From: Citrus sinensis
Lineage: Eukaryota > Streptophyta > Magnoliopsida > Sapindales > Rutaceae
Direction of reading: 5' to 3'
Assembly (NCBI RefSeq): GCF_022201045.2
Contig: NC_068558.1
Coordinates: 12,491,501-12,555,500, forward strand
Length of the DNA: 64,000 nt
Each line of letters begins with the position of its first letter. Position 1 is the first letter of the stretch. Shown here in pieces: positions 46,489 to 58,592 of this stretch. The notes under the pieces are model-generated. The model was given only the letters and a program-made list of their open reading frames with translations. It did not search any database and was not told where the DNA came from. Made by a program: the position numbers and the translations under genes.

Positions 46489-49400
46489 ATGAAAGGAACC
46501 CATCTTCTCCTCACTTTAACTCTTTTGATCGCTTTCACTCTTCAATTCCAAGCTCATGCTGCCCCTGCAGGTAACCCATTTCGCCGCCCTCTCTTTACTC
46601 TTTATATTTCTTTTATGATTCTGGTTTTTAACCTGTTTGGTTAATTGGTACTTATATACAAGCTTGATTGATTTTGCTTTACTAATATTCACTTGTCCTG
46701 CTTCTAGTTAAATCCTAGTTTATATTTGGCTTTGTTTGGTGAAGCCAATTTTGGGTTCTTTCACTTTTTCAGTTTTTTATTTTATATGCCAATATTCATT
46801 TGTTATGGAATTGGGTTCTTTCCATATTGTAACTTTATTGTGATATGCAGGGCCTTTGATAAAGCACTTGACTTCTCTTCTTAAGTGGACAACCAGGTCA
46901 TCTTCCAAAGCACCTCAATCAGGTGAGTTCTTATGATTCTTTATGTTTTGGTATATGTTTACTTGAAATGGTTTTCTTTCAAGTGATCCTGTGTATACTA
47001 TATCCGTTCGTGTTTTACAGATGGGAACGTTCTCCAATTTGAGAACGGTTACTTGGTTGAGACGGTTATTGAAGGAAATGAGATCGGGGTGGTTCCTTAC
47101 AAGATCCGTGTCTCTGAGGATGGCGAACTATTTGCTGTTGATGAAGTTAATAGCAACATTGTGAAAATTACTCCACCATTGTCCCAATGTATGCTTGTTC
47201 CTTAATTTGCTGATCAAAAACTTTGATTTATTTCTGATTTGTTTTCCTTGGAAAATGTAGGATAATAACTGATACTAGCATTTAAGTCCTTGAATTCTTT
47301 GGTCCAGATCCTTAAAAGGAAATGCTCCATAAACTTGATCCTAGTGCAGCTTGTTGCCTGTGTTTAATTCAGATTTTTTGTGCTCTGAAGCAAAAATTAA
47401 ATAGAACTACCTGATTGGGATATTATTTTCTCTAGTACTTGTTCTTTTATACCAAAAGTTCAGAGGATTTTTTTCTGGAAAGATAAAGACTCTAATTGTG
47501 TATCTGTGCCCAGTTTATATGTTTTATATTCTGAATGTCTTTATTTCCTGGATGAAATGTGAGCTGTTAACGTATGAGTTGATTGGAATATTTTGGATTG
47601 CACTATAGCTTGAAGATTTATTAATTGTCTTCTTGTTCATAATTTCTAATTTTGTAGATAGTCGGGGTAGATTGGTTGCTGGGTCATTTCAGGGTTACAC
47701 AGGGCATGTTGATGGAAAGCCAAATGAAGCTCGTTTTAATCATCCAAAAGGGGTGACCATGGATGACAAAGGGAACCTGTATGTTGCTGATACTTTGAAT
47801 CTTGCTATCCGAAAGATTGGAGATGCAGGTATGTTCAATTCATATTAGAAGCTAGGTTGGAAATTTGTCTTAGCCTCTGTGAAACTAGAATGGCAATGAA
47901 TGTTGTAGTTTATTTATAACATTGTATCAGAACTTAAGTAGAGTTACAGTTGATAAAAAATTTTATTTGAGCAATACGTCATAAAATTTTGGACCTTTTC
48001 TAGGGATGAACAATTTTATTGTATGGCTGTGAAAGGCAATGATGGATATTATGAGATAGAAGGTTTTAAGTATCGAAATTGTTTGTAGGTGTGACAACCA
48101 TTGCTGGAGGGAAATCAAATGTTGCAGGTTTCAGAGATGGACCTAGTGAGGATGCTAAGTTCTCAAATGATTTCGATGTGGTGTATGTTCGACCCACCTG
48201 CTCCTTATTAGTTATTGATAGAGGAAATGCAGCTCTTCGGCAAATCTCTCTCAATCAAGATGACTGTGAATATCAGTACAATTCCATTTCTCCCACAGGT
48301 TCAAAGCCATTTTATTTTCCTGTTTGTTTATTTTTGAATGTATCTACTTCCAGTTGTACACTTAAGCTGTGAATTTGTCCTTCAGGGCTTTGCGTGGGAG
48401 TTCCTACTTGTCATTTAAATATCATTGGTGGTGAACTTGTATTTCTCTTGAGGAAAACTGAATTAAAATAAGAACTCAAAACGATCTAGGAAAATTATTT
48501 GTCAGTCCATTATGCAAGGGGATGTTAGAGGCAATAAAGAATACATTTCATTTAACCTGATATATTTTTGATTTTGCTGTCTTCTTAGTTCTGGTTTGCT
48601 TGTGATGGCTTATAGCCACGTGGTGTTCCTGGGAACTATTAGTATGCTAGCTTTGAGACTAGGACATACATTTCACAATGGATATTGATGACTTCTATCA
48701 AGAATTCTGTCTTCAGAGTGTGCTTTGCACCCCAGATCCATTATGTTTCATGTATCATTGCATAGAGTGAGTAGCCAATGTACCAATATTCCTGAACTCT
48801 GTGATTTCCGTAGGTTAGTTTACCCTGTTTATCTTTGTGTGATCAAGTTGGGTTAAGCATGCATCCTAAGTGGCACCAGAGAGGAATTGGAGGAATTTCT
48901 TGAATGAGCCTGTGTTAACCATGATGACCTTTAACTCTTTTTATGAATGAAATGAACTTCTCATGCATAATTGAACCTCAGCTGGCAAAGTAGAGATCCT
49001 TTACTGATTGAACAAGAAAAGAATTAAATTTAGTGCTTGTTGCAATATTAATTTTGTGTTACAGAAGCAAGGAAAACGAAAATGAAAGAAATATTAAGTT
49101 GAAATTATCCCACTTAGTGGATCAGAATGTTGTGTTTCTAATTTGACAGGCAAAATATTGGTTACTGGTTTCATACTTTTAATCGACCCTAGCATCTAGG
49201 GGTAAATGGTTTGGAGGTTAGACCTTGTCCAAAATTGTCCTTTTCCACTTTTATTTAGGATATCCGTTCCATTTCCATTTTAGATATTCAAATTTCAAAA
49301 TTCCATCCATGTATAGCTGTTCTTTTTTATTTTTGTTTAGCCTAACTGCAATCCAATCCCCTCTCCACCCAGGTGAGTGGGGTCTGAACTTTCTGTATGT

Positions 49401-50868
49401 AGCTCTTCTTCTATTGTTATCAACATTCTGATGTGCTTTCATGATCAACCATCCTGATCTGCATTCTAACTCTCTTTTCATATTTAAATTTCTGTTTTAG
49501 GTTGTTGGTCTTTCCTTGTGTAATATGTATTGTAATAGGTGTTTGTGTCATTGTGTATTTTCTCTATTTTGCCATCAATTAAGTTTTTGGTTCCATCTCA
49601 TATAGTAATGCCCTTCAGTGACTGACACATTTACGGTTCTTTTTGTAGATATTCTTATGGTTGTTGGGGCTGTCTTGGTTGGATATGTGACCTGCATGCT
49701 TCAGCAGGGGTTTGGACCTTTTTTCTTCTCGAGAACGGTATACATCTTGCTCAATCATTTCACTTCTATTTCTTTGTTTGTGTAGAAATACACAAAATAG
49801 AAAATTTAGATGCTTTGAACTAGTTCAAGGATATTTACTCCAAAGTACTATTCATTTTATCTGTTCTCACATCAGCAGGTGGCATTATTGTTAACAACAT
49901 TATTTGACTTTACTGGATGTTCTTTGAGAAAGCCTTAATAATTTGAGTAGAACTTACAAAGAATAATTTGCAAATATACAACTTATATATATATTTTTAC
50001 CAGTTCATTTTCTATCTGTGGAAAAGTAAATTAATAGCCTTCGGTATGCTTTATTGCCATTCATTTTTTTTTTCTAGTAGTCTTGAAGGTCTTTGAAGGA
50101 GTAAGTACTTTTATTTTATCTGCCCGAATAAATTTTAACAAGCTGGTTCTTAACATTGTTTTTCACTGTTTGCTTAATCTACTGCTTGTTGTGGTGCAGC
50201 AACAACCTTCAGAGAGCGAATTCAATGAAGAAACTGAAATCAAAGAACTGTCAAATAAAGAGAAACCCATTCCAATAGTTGAGAGCATGAAAGAGGAACC
50301 AGGATGGCCATCTTTTGGACAACTGATTATTGATCTTTCCAAGCTCGCCCTTGAGGCGATGGGTAGCATGTTCCTTAATTTTGTCCCCTTTCGTTTTAGA
50401 TCCAGTGGCACCAAGGGAAACCTTACACCACTGAGGGATACTCTCAGGATGCCTGAAGATGAAGCTGCGCCCCCAGTAGTGCAAAGGCAGAAGTCAGCTG
50501 TTCCTCTATCTGAAACCCATCAAGTCCGCACTCCTGGTACTGGTGATAAATATCCAGACATGAAGCCTCCGAAGATCAAATCTGCCAGTTTTAAGGATTC
50601 TTCTTTATCAACAAAGCACCGGTCTTCAAAAAGACAAGAGTATGCTGAATTCTATGGGTCAGGTGAGGTTCCTCCTCCTTACAGCAAGTCTAAGAGCCAG
50701 AAAGAAAGAACAAGACATCGTCAGCGTGATAAAAGTGGAGAGTTAGTTTATGGAGTGAGTGGGATGGAGCCAAAACCTGTCGAGATGAAGCCAGTAGATT
50801 ATGACAACCTGAAGTTTGACCATTACAATATGAGGAGCAAGTATGGCGATGATTCCTACCGTTTTTGA
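46489..50868 (+). CDS. NHL-repeat membrane protein with signal peptide and basic tail
   Basis: Seven coding exons (46489-46570, 46851-46922, 47021-47188, 47658-47828, 48089-48298, 49649-49737, 50200-50868) join in frame to 486 residues, all with GT-AG introns. Residues 1-26 are a signal peptide (LLLTLTLLIAFTLQFQAHA). About 55-215 form an NHL beta-propeller region with typical repeat motifs (HPKGVTMDDKGNLYVADTLN, AIRKIG, TTIAGG, LLVIDRGNAALRQI). Exon 6 encodes a single transmembrane helix (about 236-254, ILMVVGAVLVGYVTCML). The tail (265-486) is probably cytosolic, rich in Lys/Arg/Ser/Pro and ends YGDDSYRF. Plant NHL proteins of this layout are conserved but their function is poorly known; the propeller may bind ligands in the apoplast or lumen. 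No lesion is seen. Confidence 0.92.
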
Positions 50869-51793
50869 ATATAAGCTTAAACTCTTGGCGATCACTTGCA
50901 TCTACCGGTTAGTTTACCTTCTTCATTTTTTTGTTTTGTCTTTCTTTCAACATGAATGTCTACCTGGTGTAGTTGAATCAAAACTATAAGCAAGATTTTG
51001 TGTGTTAGATAGATATCTACACAGATGAGTTCATCTCAGGATATTTTGCGGTCCGGGTACTGCAACATATGGAAGGAGCTGCATGAAATCCCCGAGTGTC
51101 TGAAGTGTAGCTAACTACTACCCAACTGATGTCAGAAGCATAGTTGTAAAAGGAGACTCAGTTGTGTAGACTTGTTTTTGTTTTCTTTATGTAGTTAAAG
51201 TAATTAAATTAGCCTTTCAGAATCTAGTTCCCATGTGATCTGGACAATTTGAAGAATCATTTTACTTTCACAGTGCATGGCCATTCATTTTGGGGCATGG
51301 AACCATATGACAATATTTTAACAGTAAATGCCTTAAAAAGATTGTATTTAGCAACATATTCAAGTGCAGTGGTGGGGGTGCCAAATTCTCCATTGAAAGC
51401 ACATTTAAAAAGTGCTTTTAGATGGTGGATTCCACACTAGGTGGGGGAAAAATTATTATGGAGGGTTGTAGAAGCTGAATTTTTCAAATTAATAAAAGTT
51501 TAAGCTAACTTCAACTTTGGTTGTGACTTTTTACTTTGATTGCATCCCTCACATCACATGACATCAAGAGGTGTTTTTGACTCAAATGGGAGTGAAAATG
51601 ATTTTTGCATTTCTGTGAGCACAATTCATGAGATGGAAATGTGACCAACAAAATTCATGAGCATGACAGTATTAAAAATGAACTTTACTTTACATTTATA
51701 TAAAATCCGTGAGTGACTTATATAAAGTTGGAGCCTCTTTGTATCCTTTATTCATTTATCAACAACACCAAAAGCACTTTTCGTTCCATCTAT

Positions 51794-52147
51794 CTAAGTG
51801 CCTGTTTGGTATGGCTTATTTAAGAGTCATAAGTGCTTATTTAATCATATAAGTACTTTTTAAAATTTTTTATGGTGTTTGGTTATTTTTTTAATAGAGT
51901 TTTTTTAGCTTAAATAAGTTAATTTACCTGTACTAGTAAAAGCCCAAAATTTGAGCTTTTGGGAGTAGAGGTTATAGAGCTTTTCTAAAATATATAATAT
52001 AAAAAATATCATACAGTTTAATGGTTCAAAAGTGTTTTTTTTATTGACAATCAAACACCCAATGACTTTTTGTCCAAAAGCTCTATTGGTATAAGCTTTA
52101 CTGCTATAAGCTCTATTTAATAAGCTGTACCAAACGGAGCCTAAGTC
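51794..52147. mobile_element. MITE with TGTTTGGTA termini
   Basis: The element spans about 51800-52140. The left end is GCCTGTTTGGTATGGCTTAT; the right end, reverse complemented, reads CTCCGTTTGGTACAGCTTAT. CTAAGT flanks both sides (51794-51799 and 52141-52146). No coding capacity. Confidence 0.7.
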
Positions 52148-52489
52148 TAACTTGCAGTGCAACTTCTTTGATTTGGACTAAGTGATTATTGATTAATATT
52201 AACACAACCCCATCAGCATGACAAGGAAAAATATTATATGGTGAGCGTTATTGTCAGCACGGTGCAGACACTACTTCATGACCAAACACTATATTTATGG
52301 TGTTATGGAATAGTATTATGCTCAATAGTGCAAGTAATGTATGTATGTATGTATGTAAAAGATGATGTTACTAAAAGACACTATTTGGAAATTTATTAAA
52401 AAAGAATTTAAACAAATTTCCTAAGAAACCTTTTTTCTCATTTTAATTTTTTTTTTAAAATAAAAAATTAAAAAAGAAGTACTACGTGT

Positions 52490-52860
52490 TGGATATAACT
52501 TATTTAATAGTTATAATTAGTTATTTAATTTCAAAACCTTGTTTCAGAGTTTTTGTTATTGTTTAGTTGTATTTTGAGTGAAACTTTTGGGGATTAAATA
52601 AAATATTTTACCTCTACTAGTAAACATTAAATTTTAAACTCTTGAGAGTAAATGTTGAATTTTTTTTTTAAAATTAAATACTTAAAACACTTATTATTTA
52701 TTTTACAATCTTATTTAATTACTTTCGTAGCATAACTTTAAAAACATATTCATTAAAATAATTTTATAATTTAAAAAAAAAAACTCCTATTAACAAGTGA
52801 CAAATAACTAAAAGTTTTTTTTAATTAATATTCCACTTACAAAAGTTCCATTTAAAAAGT
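52490..52860. repeat. Diverged relative of the MITE at 51800
   Basis: TTTACCTCTACTAGTAAA and the following CTCTTGAGAGTAAATGTTGA parallel TTTACCTGTACTAGTAAA and CTTTTGGGAGTAGAGGTTAT of the neighbouring element. The ends are too eroded to place exactly. Confidence 0.45.
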
Positions 52861-53003
52861 TAAGCAGTAGATTTTGATTCTCATTCACAAGTCAAAAAAA
52901 AAAAAACTTTTAGGTCCCAATCGTTTTTAGAATTGTTGATGTGGCAAAATTTTGTCAGTTATCACTGCCACAATCGATTCTAGATCTCGTTGCTGTCAAT
53001 CAA

Positions 53004-53099
53004 GGGTTATTTTTACATACCTCCCCTGAGGTTTCACCTAATTTCAATTTAATAGAAAGTATCTCCGTATTTACACTCCCCTCCCCTGCAGTTAGTATA
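53004..53099 (+). repeat. Left TIR of the MULE
   Basis: It runs from GGGTTATTTTTACATACC to GCAGTTAGTATA and pairs with 58497-58592. Confidence 0.93.
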
Positions 53100-53559
53100 A
53101 AGTTACGTATGGCATCAGTACACAAGGCTAAAATTGTAAAAGCCCATTTAAAATTTAAACAAACTTAAAAAGTTCACTCTGCTAGTATGGGTAACCGCGA
53201 AAATAAGAGTAGCATCACTTTATTATCCGGTCCAAATCATTAACCAAAAAATAATGGCTTAACAAAAAGTGTAAAAATTTACATTTGCAAGAAAAGTTTA
53301 TCCCCAAGTATCTCAAGTGTAAAAACAAGTAAATATTTGTGAGCTTGAAAATCAAGATTCATCATCAGTTTCAACTTACCCATGAACAAGACGAGTGAGT
53401 ATAGACGACGACGTGGTTCTGGAACTGGCATTGGAGCTGAGAAGAGGTTAGTTTAATTTTTTTTTTTTTTGGAAAAACTATTGTAGTAAATCATAGTTTT
53501 GGTTTTGGTTTTCTTCGTTTTTGATATATAAGTTGGAAAGATTGGTGTTGCTGTATTTT

Positions 53560-53960
53560 GAATGTATGAGTTTTGGGGGGCTTTCGGGTCGTTTGACCCG
53601 AACCGAAATGAACCCGAAATTATATCCGGCTTTCAGTTCAATTCGGGTCAGGAAGACGAGAAATTCACAATTCATCCTAATAGCCACTTCCTTGCTGATT
53701 CGATCACCCTTCTCGGTGATTCCTTCATGCCGCACCATGTCTCACCGTTGCAGCCCACGATTTCGTTCCCCTAATTCCCAATTTCACAAAACAAAACAAG
53801 CCTTAAAAGCTACATCCTTTCTCATCCAGCCATTCCTCTCGATTCGTCAGTTCCTCCACACCTCTCCACCTCTGCACAGCTCGAAGTCGTTGCAAATGAC
53901 TTCAGCTCCTGACTCTGTCTGTGTGTGTGTGTCAAATCGTCGTCGCTTGGTGGGTAATCC
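53560..53960 (+). other. Coding-like GC-rich segment in the MULE, possible captured host sequence
   Basis: The stretch is GC-richer than the rest of the element. The frame from the ATG at 53737 reads MSHRCSPRFRSPNSQFHK and then LIQPFLSIRQFLHTSPPLHS: Arg/Ser-rich, few acidic residues, like an organellar targeting peptide. A second frame (53562-53774) contains FGSFDPNRNEPEII. Neither resembles MULE proteins. I do not recognise the source gene. An untranslated leader of the transposase is the alternative. Confidence 0.35.
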
Positions 53961-55070
53961 TCTACTAGTGCTGGTGGGTGGGCTGGTACGGATTCAACTG
54001 CCTCTTATATAATATCTTCTTCTTTAGTGAGCTATAGATTTTCTGATGTGTTCCGGTGACTTGCCACAACGGCTTTTGGTGGTATTTTTAACTTAATTTT
54101 TTCCCAATTAATTAGATTTTCAACTTAAAATTTGCTTAGAATTTTTTTTCGGTTCTGTTGGAGTTAATGGAATTGAGTGATGATATTATGCTGGCCTATT
54201 TTAATTTTATTAAAATTTCTCGCTTGATTTTCCATATCACTTTACTAAATCATTTTGTGTCAATAATCTGTTCTGCATTTTTGGCTCCTGGGATTGGCAC
54301 AACATTGTCCTGGGCTAATAGTCAGTTGAGGACTACCTGTCCACAGAAAATCGAAACCCGCAACTGAAATTTGCATGGATAGGCTATAAGCCAGTATACA
54401 AATTGATACAGTAGTCTTCTGTTTCTTTTACATGTCACTCCAGCCAATATTTGGTTTACTTGTGCTGTTAGTCGTAAGCTTATGCTGAACTTTGATTTCT
54501 TTCTTTTAATAGCTTGCAATATTTGGTTCGATGGTCTGAATAAGACCTGAATATTAATTGAGCCTTTTGTTGTTAGTTGTACGCTTGTGCTGAACTTTGA
54601 TTTATTATGTACTCAAATAAAGTTGTTGTAGAAGCAACATATTTGATGATGAGTGTTTCAGAGTTTTCCAACTTTTGTCATTTTTTTTTAAAGACAGCCT
54701 GAGAGATTGAGCATGCTAGGCTCGTTTATTATTGTTTTTTGACCTTTTTCTTTTTTCACAGTATTGATTATCCAATTTTAGCAATTCTTTAGTTAGAATT
54801 TAGTTTTAAGAATATTTAATGTCTCTTACAATTTAAATACAATCTTTTTTCCAGCTCTGTATACATGAATATAGAGGCTGTTGTAGGAGGTGACTTGCTC
54901 ACTGTTGCATCAGTGATACCAGAACAGTACAGCTTAAAGAAGTTGTGGGCTGATATCAGGGATTTATGTTTTGATCAGCCTATTAAGCATGCTACTGAAG
55001 TCAGATTTCAACCTGGATAGGTATTACCTTTCTTCATTTATTTAGAGCTAACACTGAGCTACCAATTGAT

Positions 55071-56827
55071 GTGCTTAGATCAGAGTTGTTTAGAAAATAT
55101 GGGATAACATGTTGTAATCAGAGGCTGTATAGAGCCAAAAATAAAGCTTTAGAGTTTTTGGGCCAAGATCATAAAGCAAGCTATACAAAATTGTTCAGAT
55201 ATATGCATGCAATTATTGCTTCAAATCCTGGTTCTACAGTATCCTTAGATAAAGATTGGATGGGGGGTGGAGTTAGTCCTCATTTTAAGATATTTTTTGT
55301 GTTCTTTGATGCTAATAGAAAGGGTTTCTTTGGGGGTTGTAGGCAGTTCGTAGGACTAGATTGTTGTTTTTTAAAAGGGTTGTATAAGGGAGTACTATTA
55401 TCTGCAGTTAGTATTGATGCCAATTATGGCATTTATCCTTTGGCTGTTTGTGTAGCAGAAAATGAGAATACCGAGTCTTGGGTGTACTTTATGGAGAGAT
55501 TGTATGAGCAAATAGGCTGCAATGATGGAGAAGGCTTATGTTTTATGAGTGATAGACATAAAAGAATATTGAATGCATTAGAGAGAGTGTTCACGCAAGC
55601 TTTGAAGAGATATTGTTGTAAACAAAAGTTTCCAGGTCTTTTACTTAGGAAAGAGTTTTGGCAAGCCTGTAGAAGTGCAAATGCTACTCAGTTCAAGTGT
55701 CATATGGCTGAACTGTATAAAATTAGCCCTGCTGCCCATGATTGGTTGATGGGCATACCGGTGGTTTGTTGGGCTAAACACTGTTTTCCCACACACACCA
55801 AGTGCAGTCACGTCACCAACAACATGACTGAGTCATTTAACAATTGGATTGGAAATTTCAGAGCAATGCCAATCTTGAGAATGCTTGAAGAGATAAGACA
55901 GAAAATAATGACATTAATTCATAAGAGACAACAACAAGTTCTGTGTTGGAAGGATGAATTGCCCCCAATTGTAAGGAGAAGGATTATGGTAGTTAGAGAA
56001 GAGTCTAGGTCATTGCAAGTGATCTTTGGGCACAACCAAACTTTTGAGGTGATGGAAGATGTTTCTAAGAGAACTACAGTTGATTTGTTGAGCAAACACT
56101 GTGATTGTAGGGAGTGGGATGTGTCAGGGCTGCCTTGCAAGCATGCAGTATGTTGTATTGATGCCATGAGGTTCAATGTGGATGATTATGTTCACACTTT
56201 GCTCAAGAAGACCTCATTTAAGAACACATACTCTCACCAACTTTATCCGGTACCTGATGAAAGTAACTGTCCATTGCTTTTACATGACAATCTTCTACCA
56301 CCAATGATCATTAAAACTGCTGGCAGACCTCAAACGAAGAGAAGGAAGGAAGCTGGTGAAGCGAAGAACTTTAAAAGGAGTTCAAGTGTGAAATGCTCTA
56401 GATGCGATCAATGGGGCCACAACAAGAGGGGTTGCAAAGAGCCTATGAGGTCTTTGAATGTCAACAAAGCTGAAATGAAGAGAAGATCGTCCAAGGTCAG
56501 CATTTATGTTGTTTCATATATTTTTTTTATCATTATCAAATTATTATGTATATAATACAAACTAATTATCTATACGTGTGTGTGTGTGTGTGTGTGTGTG
56601 TAGAAAAGAGAGGAATCCTCTGGCTCGGTACATTGTGATGATGGATCTGCTTCAAGGGCTACATTTGCTGGGAATATAAGCTCAACTCAGTCCAGTGTTG
56701 TTGGACCTGGTATTTTCTTTAACCTTTTTTTTTTTTGCGAATAATTTATGAAATAGTCGTAAATAAGAAGAAAATGAATGTCTTATTGGGTTCTTTACTT
56801 GATGAAGGACGAGTTATTCTAGAGTAA
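55071..56827 (+). pseudogene. MULE transposase (MuDR-type), 5'-truncated, probably inactive
   Basis: The frame is open over three exons (55071-56495, 56604-56709, 56808-56827; stop 56825), about 516 codons. I see no ATG at 55071 (it is GTG), so the true N-terminus is lost. The upstream piece MNIEAVVGGDLLTVASVIPE at 54867 ends in a stop. Visible domains: MULE DDE core with FVGLDCCFLKG (Asp97), CFMSDRH (Asp161) and NNMTESFNNW (Glu254); SWIM zinc finger CDCREWDVSGLPCKH; CCHC knuckle CSRCDQWGHNKRGC near the end. The conserved CxxH-IYxNF stretch after the second Asp is missing (RYCCKQKFPGLLL), an in-frame deletion next to the active site. The MuDR N-terminal DNA-binding region is absent. I infer loss of activity. 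Confidence 0.85.
56577..56602. repeat. (TG)n microsatellite at a splice acceptor
   Basis: About 12 TG units immediately precede the TAG acceptor at 56601-56603 of the transposase gene, replacing the usual polypyrimidine tract. Confidence 0.9.
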
Positions 56828-56829
56828 GC

Positions 56830-57650
56830 AGTATGAAGTTAATGCATTCAGCAACATGTCAAGAGTATCTATATATTTGCAAAAGGACAGCAACACCAAA
56901 GTTAATCCCATACAGCACATTTTTTTGAGGGATTAGATGATACTATATCTCTTCCACTGTAAGTTTTGCTATCAAGATGTTGTATCATCTTTTGTTACTC
57001 AACCTCGTACATAGGATTGAGTTTTTGTATGTTTTGTAGAAGGGTTATTTTTACAAACAAACTTACAATATTTTGACAAGGGCAAGCATGCCTTCTAACT
57101 TGTCTGATTATGGCAAACTAAGAAAATAGTTGCCTTTTTTTGTAAATATGGGTTGCTGCTGGTTGTAGAAGCTGATGAAATGCAACCATTTGTAATTGTC
57201 ACAAATTATTGTTGTTGAAATGCATATAATTAATTACTATAGTTCAAACTCTTGTGAGTTATATTTTAATTTGTTAGAGTACTAGTTGTAACTGTGGTTT
57301 ATACTTTATTATGTTGGTTTGAAGTTGATTTCACCTAGCACTTATATTTAATCTTGCTGATTTAATCTTGCTAATTTAGTTTTCAATGAGACACATGGTA
57401 TATAAATAAGCTTGCTGGTTTGGTGCTGAGTTTTGAACTATTATTTATGGTTTACTTTGTTGGGTTAATGTTGATTTCATGTATATTACTTCAAAGCTGA
57501 GCTTGCAGGTTTGGTATTCATTTTATGTATACTACTTAAGGCTTTAAGCCTGCTGTTTTCTCTGTTTCATGAACATTGATATGTATTAGAAATTAACTAC
57601 TTAAATTTTCATTACTCCATTGCTAAATTGGTGTACAACCAACTAGAAAT
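56830..57650. other. Spacer between the convergent MULE genes
   Basis: Non-coding; presumably contains the 3' UTRs of both genes of the element. T-rich, no repeat structure noticed. Confidence 0.5.
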
Positions 57651-57656
57651 ACAACT

Positions 57657-58109
57657 TTAGGCATTATGCATCCTAAGCATCATAACATTTACTGCCAGTA
57701 AGACTACATTACAATACATCATTGTTTTCAATACATCTTTATAGTGTCCAGGTTTCATTAACTTCTTCACAATGCTCTTCACCTCTTTTACATTAATATC
57801 AATCGTATTTATGACATGAGAATCCACCATCGCAGCCGCATTCCCTTCTAAAACAGCCCCATTGTTGAAGTCGGTTCTGTCTGGTACCCACCACTTGAAG
57901 TAGCCACATTTTGGTTTGTTCATGCATGTGTAATAAAGCTTGTGAGGATTGTCATCAGACTCTGATATCTTCACTTCAGCTCTGGTTTGGCATCTGCATA
58001 TACGATTTGGGAATCTGATTAGCCTGCCATTAACCCAATTTCTCCAAGCTGGTTCATATTCTACTTGCATGTCTGATCTGCATGATGTGTTTGAGCTTTG
58101 GGAGTCCAT
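57657..58109 (-). CDS. GRF-type zinc-finger protein encoded in the MULE
   Basis: A 150-residue protein from the ATG at 58109. Residues 38-74 form a GRF zinc finger: CRC at 38-40, NPHKLYYTC (Cys62), CGYFKWW (Cys68). GRF fingers bind nucleic acid in topoisomerase III and related proteins. A short linker with DINVKEVKSIVKKL follows, and a hydrophobic C-terminal segment (128-146, LKTMMYCNVVLLAVNVMML) could be a tail anchor. The gene lies wholly inside the MULE, convergent with the transposase, with its start about 390 bp from the right TIR, which may act as promoter. It may be a second element-encoded function or a captured host gene. The open frame is intact, unlike the transposase. Confidence 0.75.
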   Translation of the reverse strand: MDSQSSNTSCRSDMQVEYEPAWRNWVNGRLIRFPNRICRCQTRAEVKISESDDNPHKLYYTCMNKPKCGYFKWWVPDRTDFNNGAVLEGNAAAMVDSHVINTIDINVKEVKSIVKKLMKPGHYKDVLKTMMYCNVVLLAVNVMMLRMHNA

Positions 58110-58289
58110 GTGTTTGTTGGTGTGTTATCTGTTTTTGGCTTGTATACTGGTTGAATACAATGATTCACAAGAATGTATAGCATGAACTTCCTGAGAATTC
58201 ATGCACTGGCTTTTTTTTTCTTCAGAATAAATGTGAAATGGTGATGGAAGCTAAACATTGTTTTATTCAACTATTTATGGGCAAAGTTG

Positions 58290-58329
58290 CTGCCAATATT
58301 ACCGTTGATTACAACGGTAATATTAGCAG
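58290..58329. repeat. Perfect 13-bp hairpin extended to ~18 bp
   Basis: AATATTACCGTTG, loop ATTA, CAACGGTAATATT (58295-58324). The stem extends through CTGC/GCAG with one mismatch. It sits between the GRF gene start and the right TIR. Confidence 0.85.
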
Positions 58330-58496
58330 GGAGAAGAAAATTTTTTGGACCCCAAATCTCCAACTTCTAAGCATTTTCGGCTTTTGAATAACTTTTGAAT
58401 ATGCTTGCACTGTCAACTTTGCTGGGAAATTGTACCTGTCAGCCTTTAAAGGGTATTTTCGTCCTCTTGTTAGTCCACTAATAGTCAACTGGCGGA

Positions 58497-58592
58497 AATA
58501 CTAACTGCAAGGGAAGGGAATGTAAATACAAAAATACTTTCTATTAAACTGAAATTAGGTAAAACCTCAGGAGAGGTGTGTAAAAATAACCC
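58497..58592 (-). repeat. Right TIR of the MULE
   Basis: The reverse complement begins GGGTTATTTTTACACACC and ends GCAGTTAGTATT, matching the left TIR. Confidence 0.93.

Larger units (their letters stand above)
50870..52990. other. 3' UTR and intergenic region with MITEs
   Basis: The NHL gene 3' UTR probably occupies 50869 to about 51230. Further right are a MITE (51800-52140), a diverged relative (about 52490-52860) and a short ATGT microsatellite (52339-52356). No gene is seen. Confidence 0.5.

Noticed and set aside
48299..48372. Read-through of NHL exon 5
   Set aside because: The frame stays open by chance past the GT donor at 48299. Splicing to 49649 keeps the transmembrane segment and phase.
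50083..50199. Extending the last NHL exon upstream to 50083
   Set aside because: The acceptor TGGTGCAG at 50192-50199 and phase 0 join with exon 6 place the exon start at 50200. The upstream frame is intronic and starts with a non-ATG codon.
53521..54012. A 163-codon frame as a real MULE gene
   Set aside because: It has no recognisable domain and overlaps a second plausible frame. I kept only the coding-like segment as a possible captured fragment.
58316..58324. A TAATATTAC nonanucleotide on the minus strand in the hairpin, as in geminivirus replication origins
   Set aside because: In geminiviruses the nonamer is in the loop of a GC-rich stem next to iterons and a Rep gene. Here it lies in an AT-rich stem inside a MULE, with no Rep-like sequence nearby.
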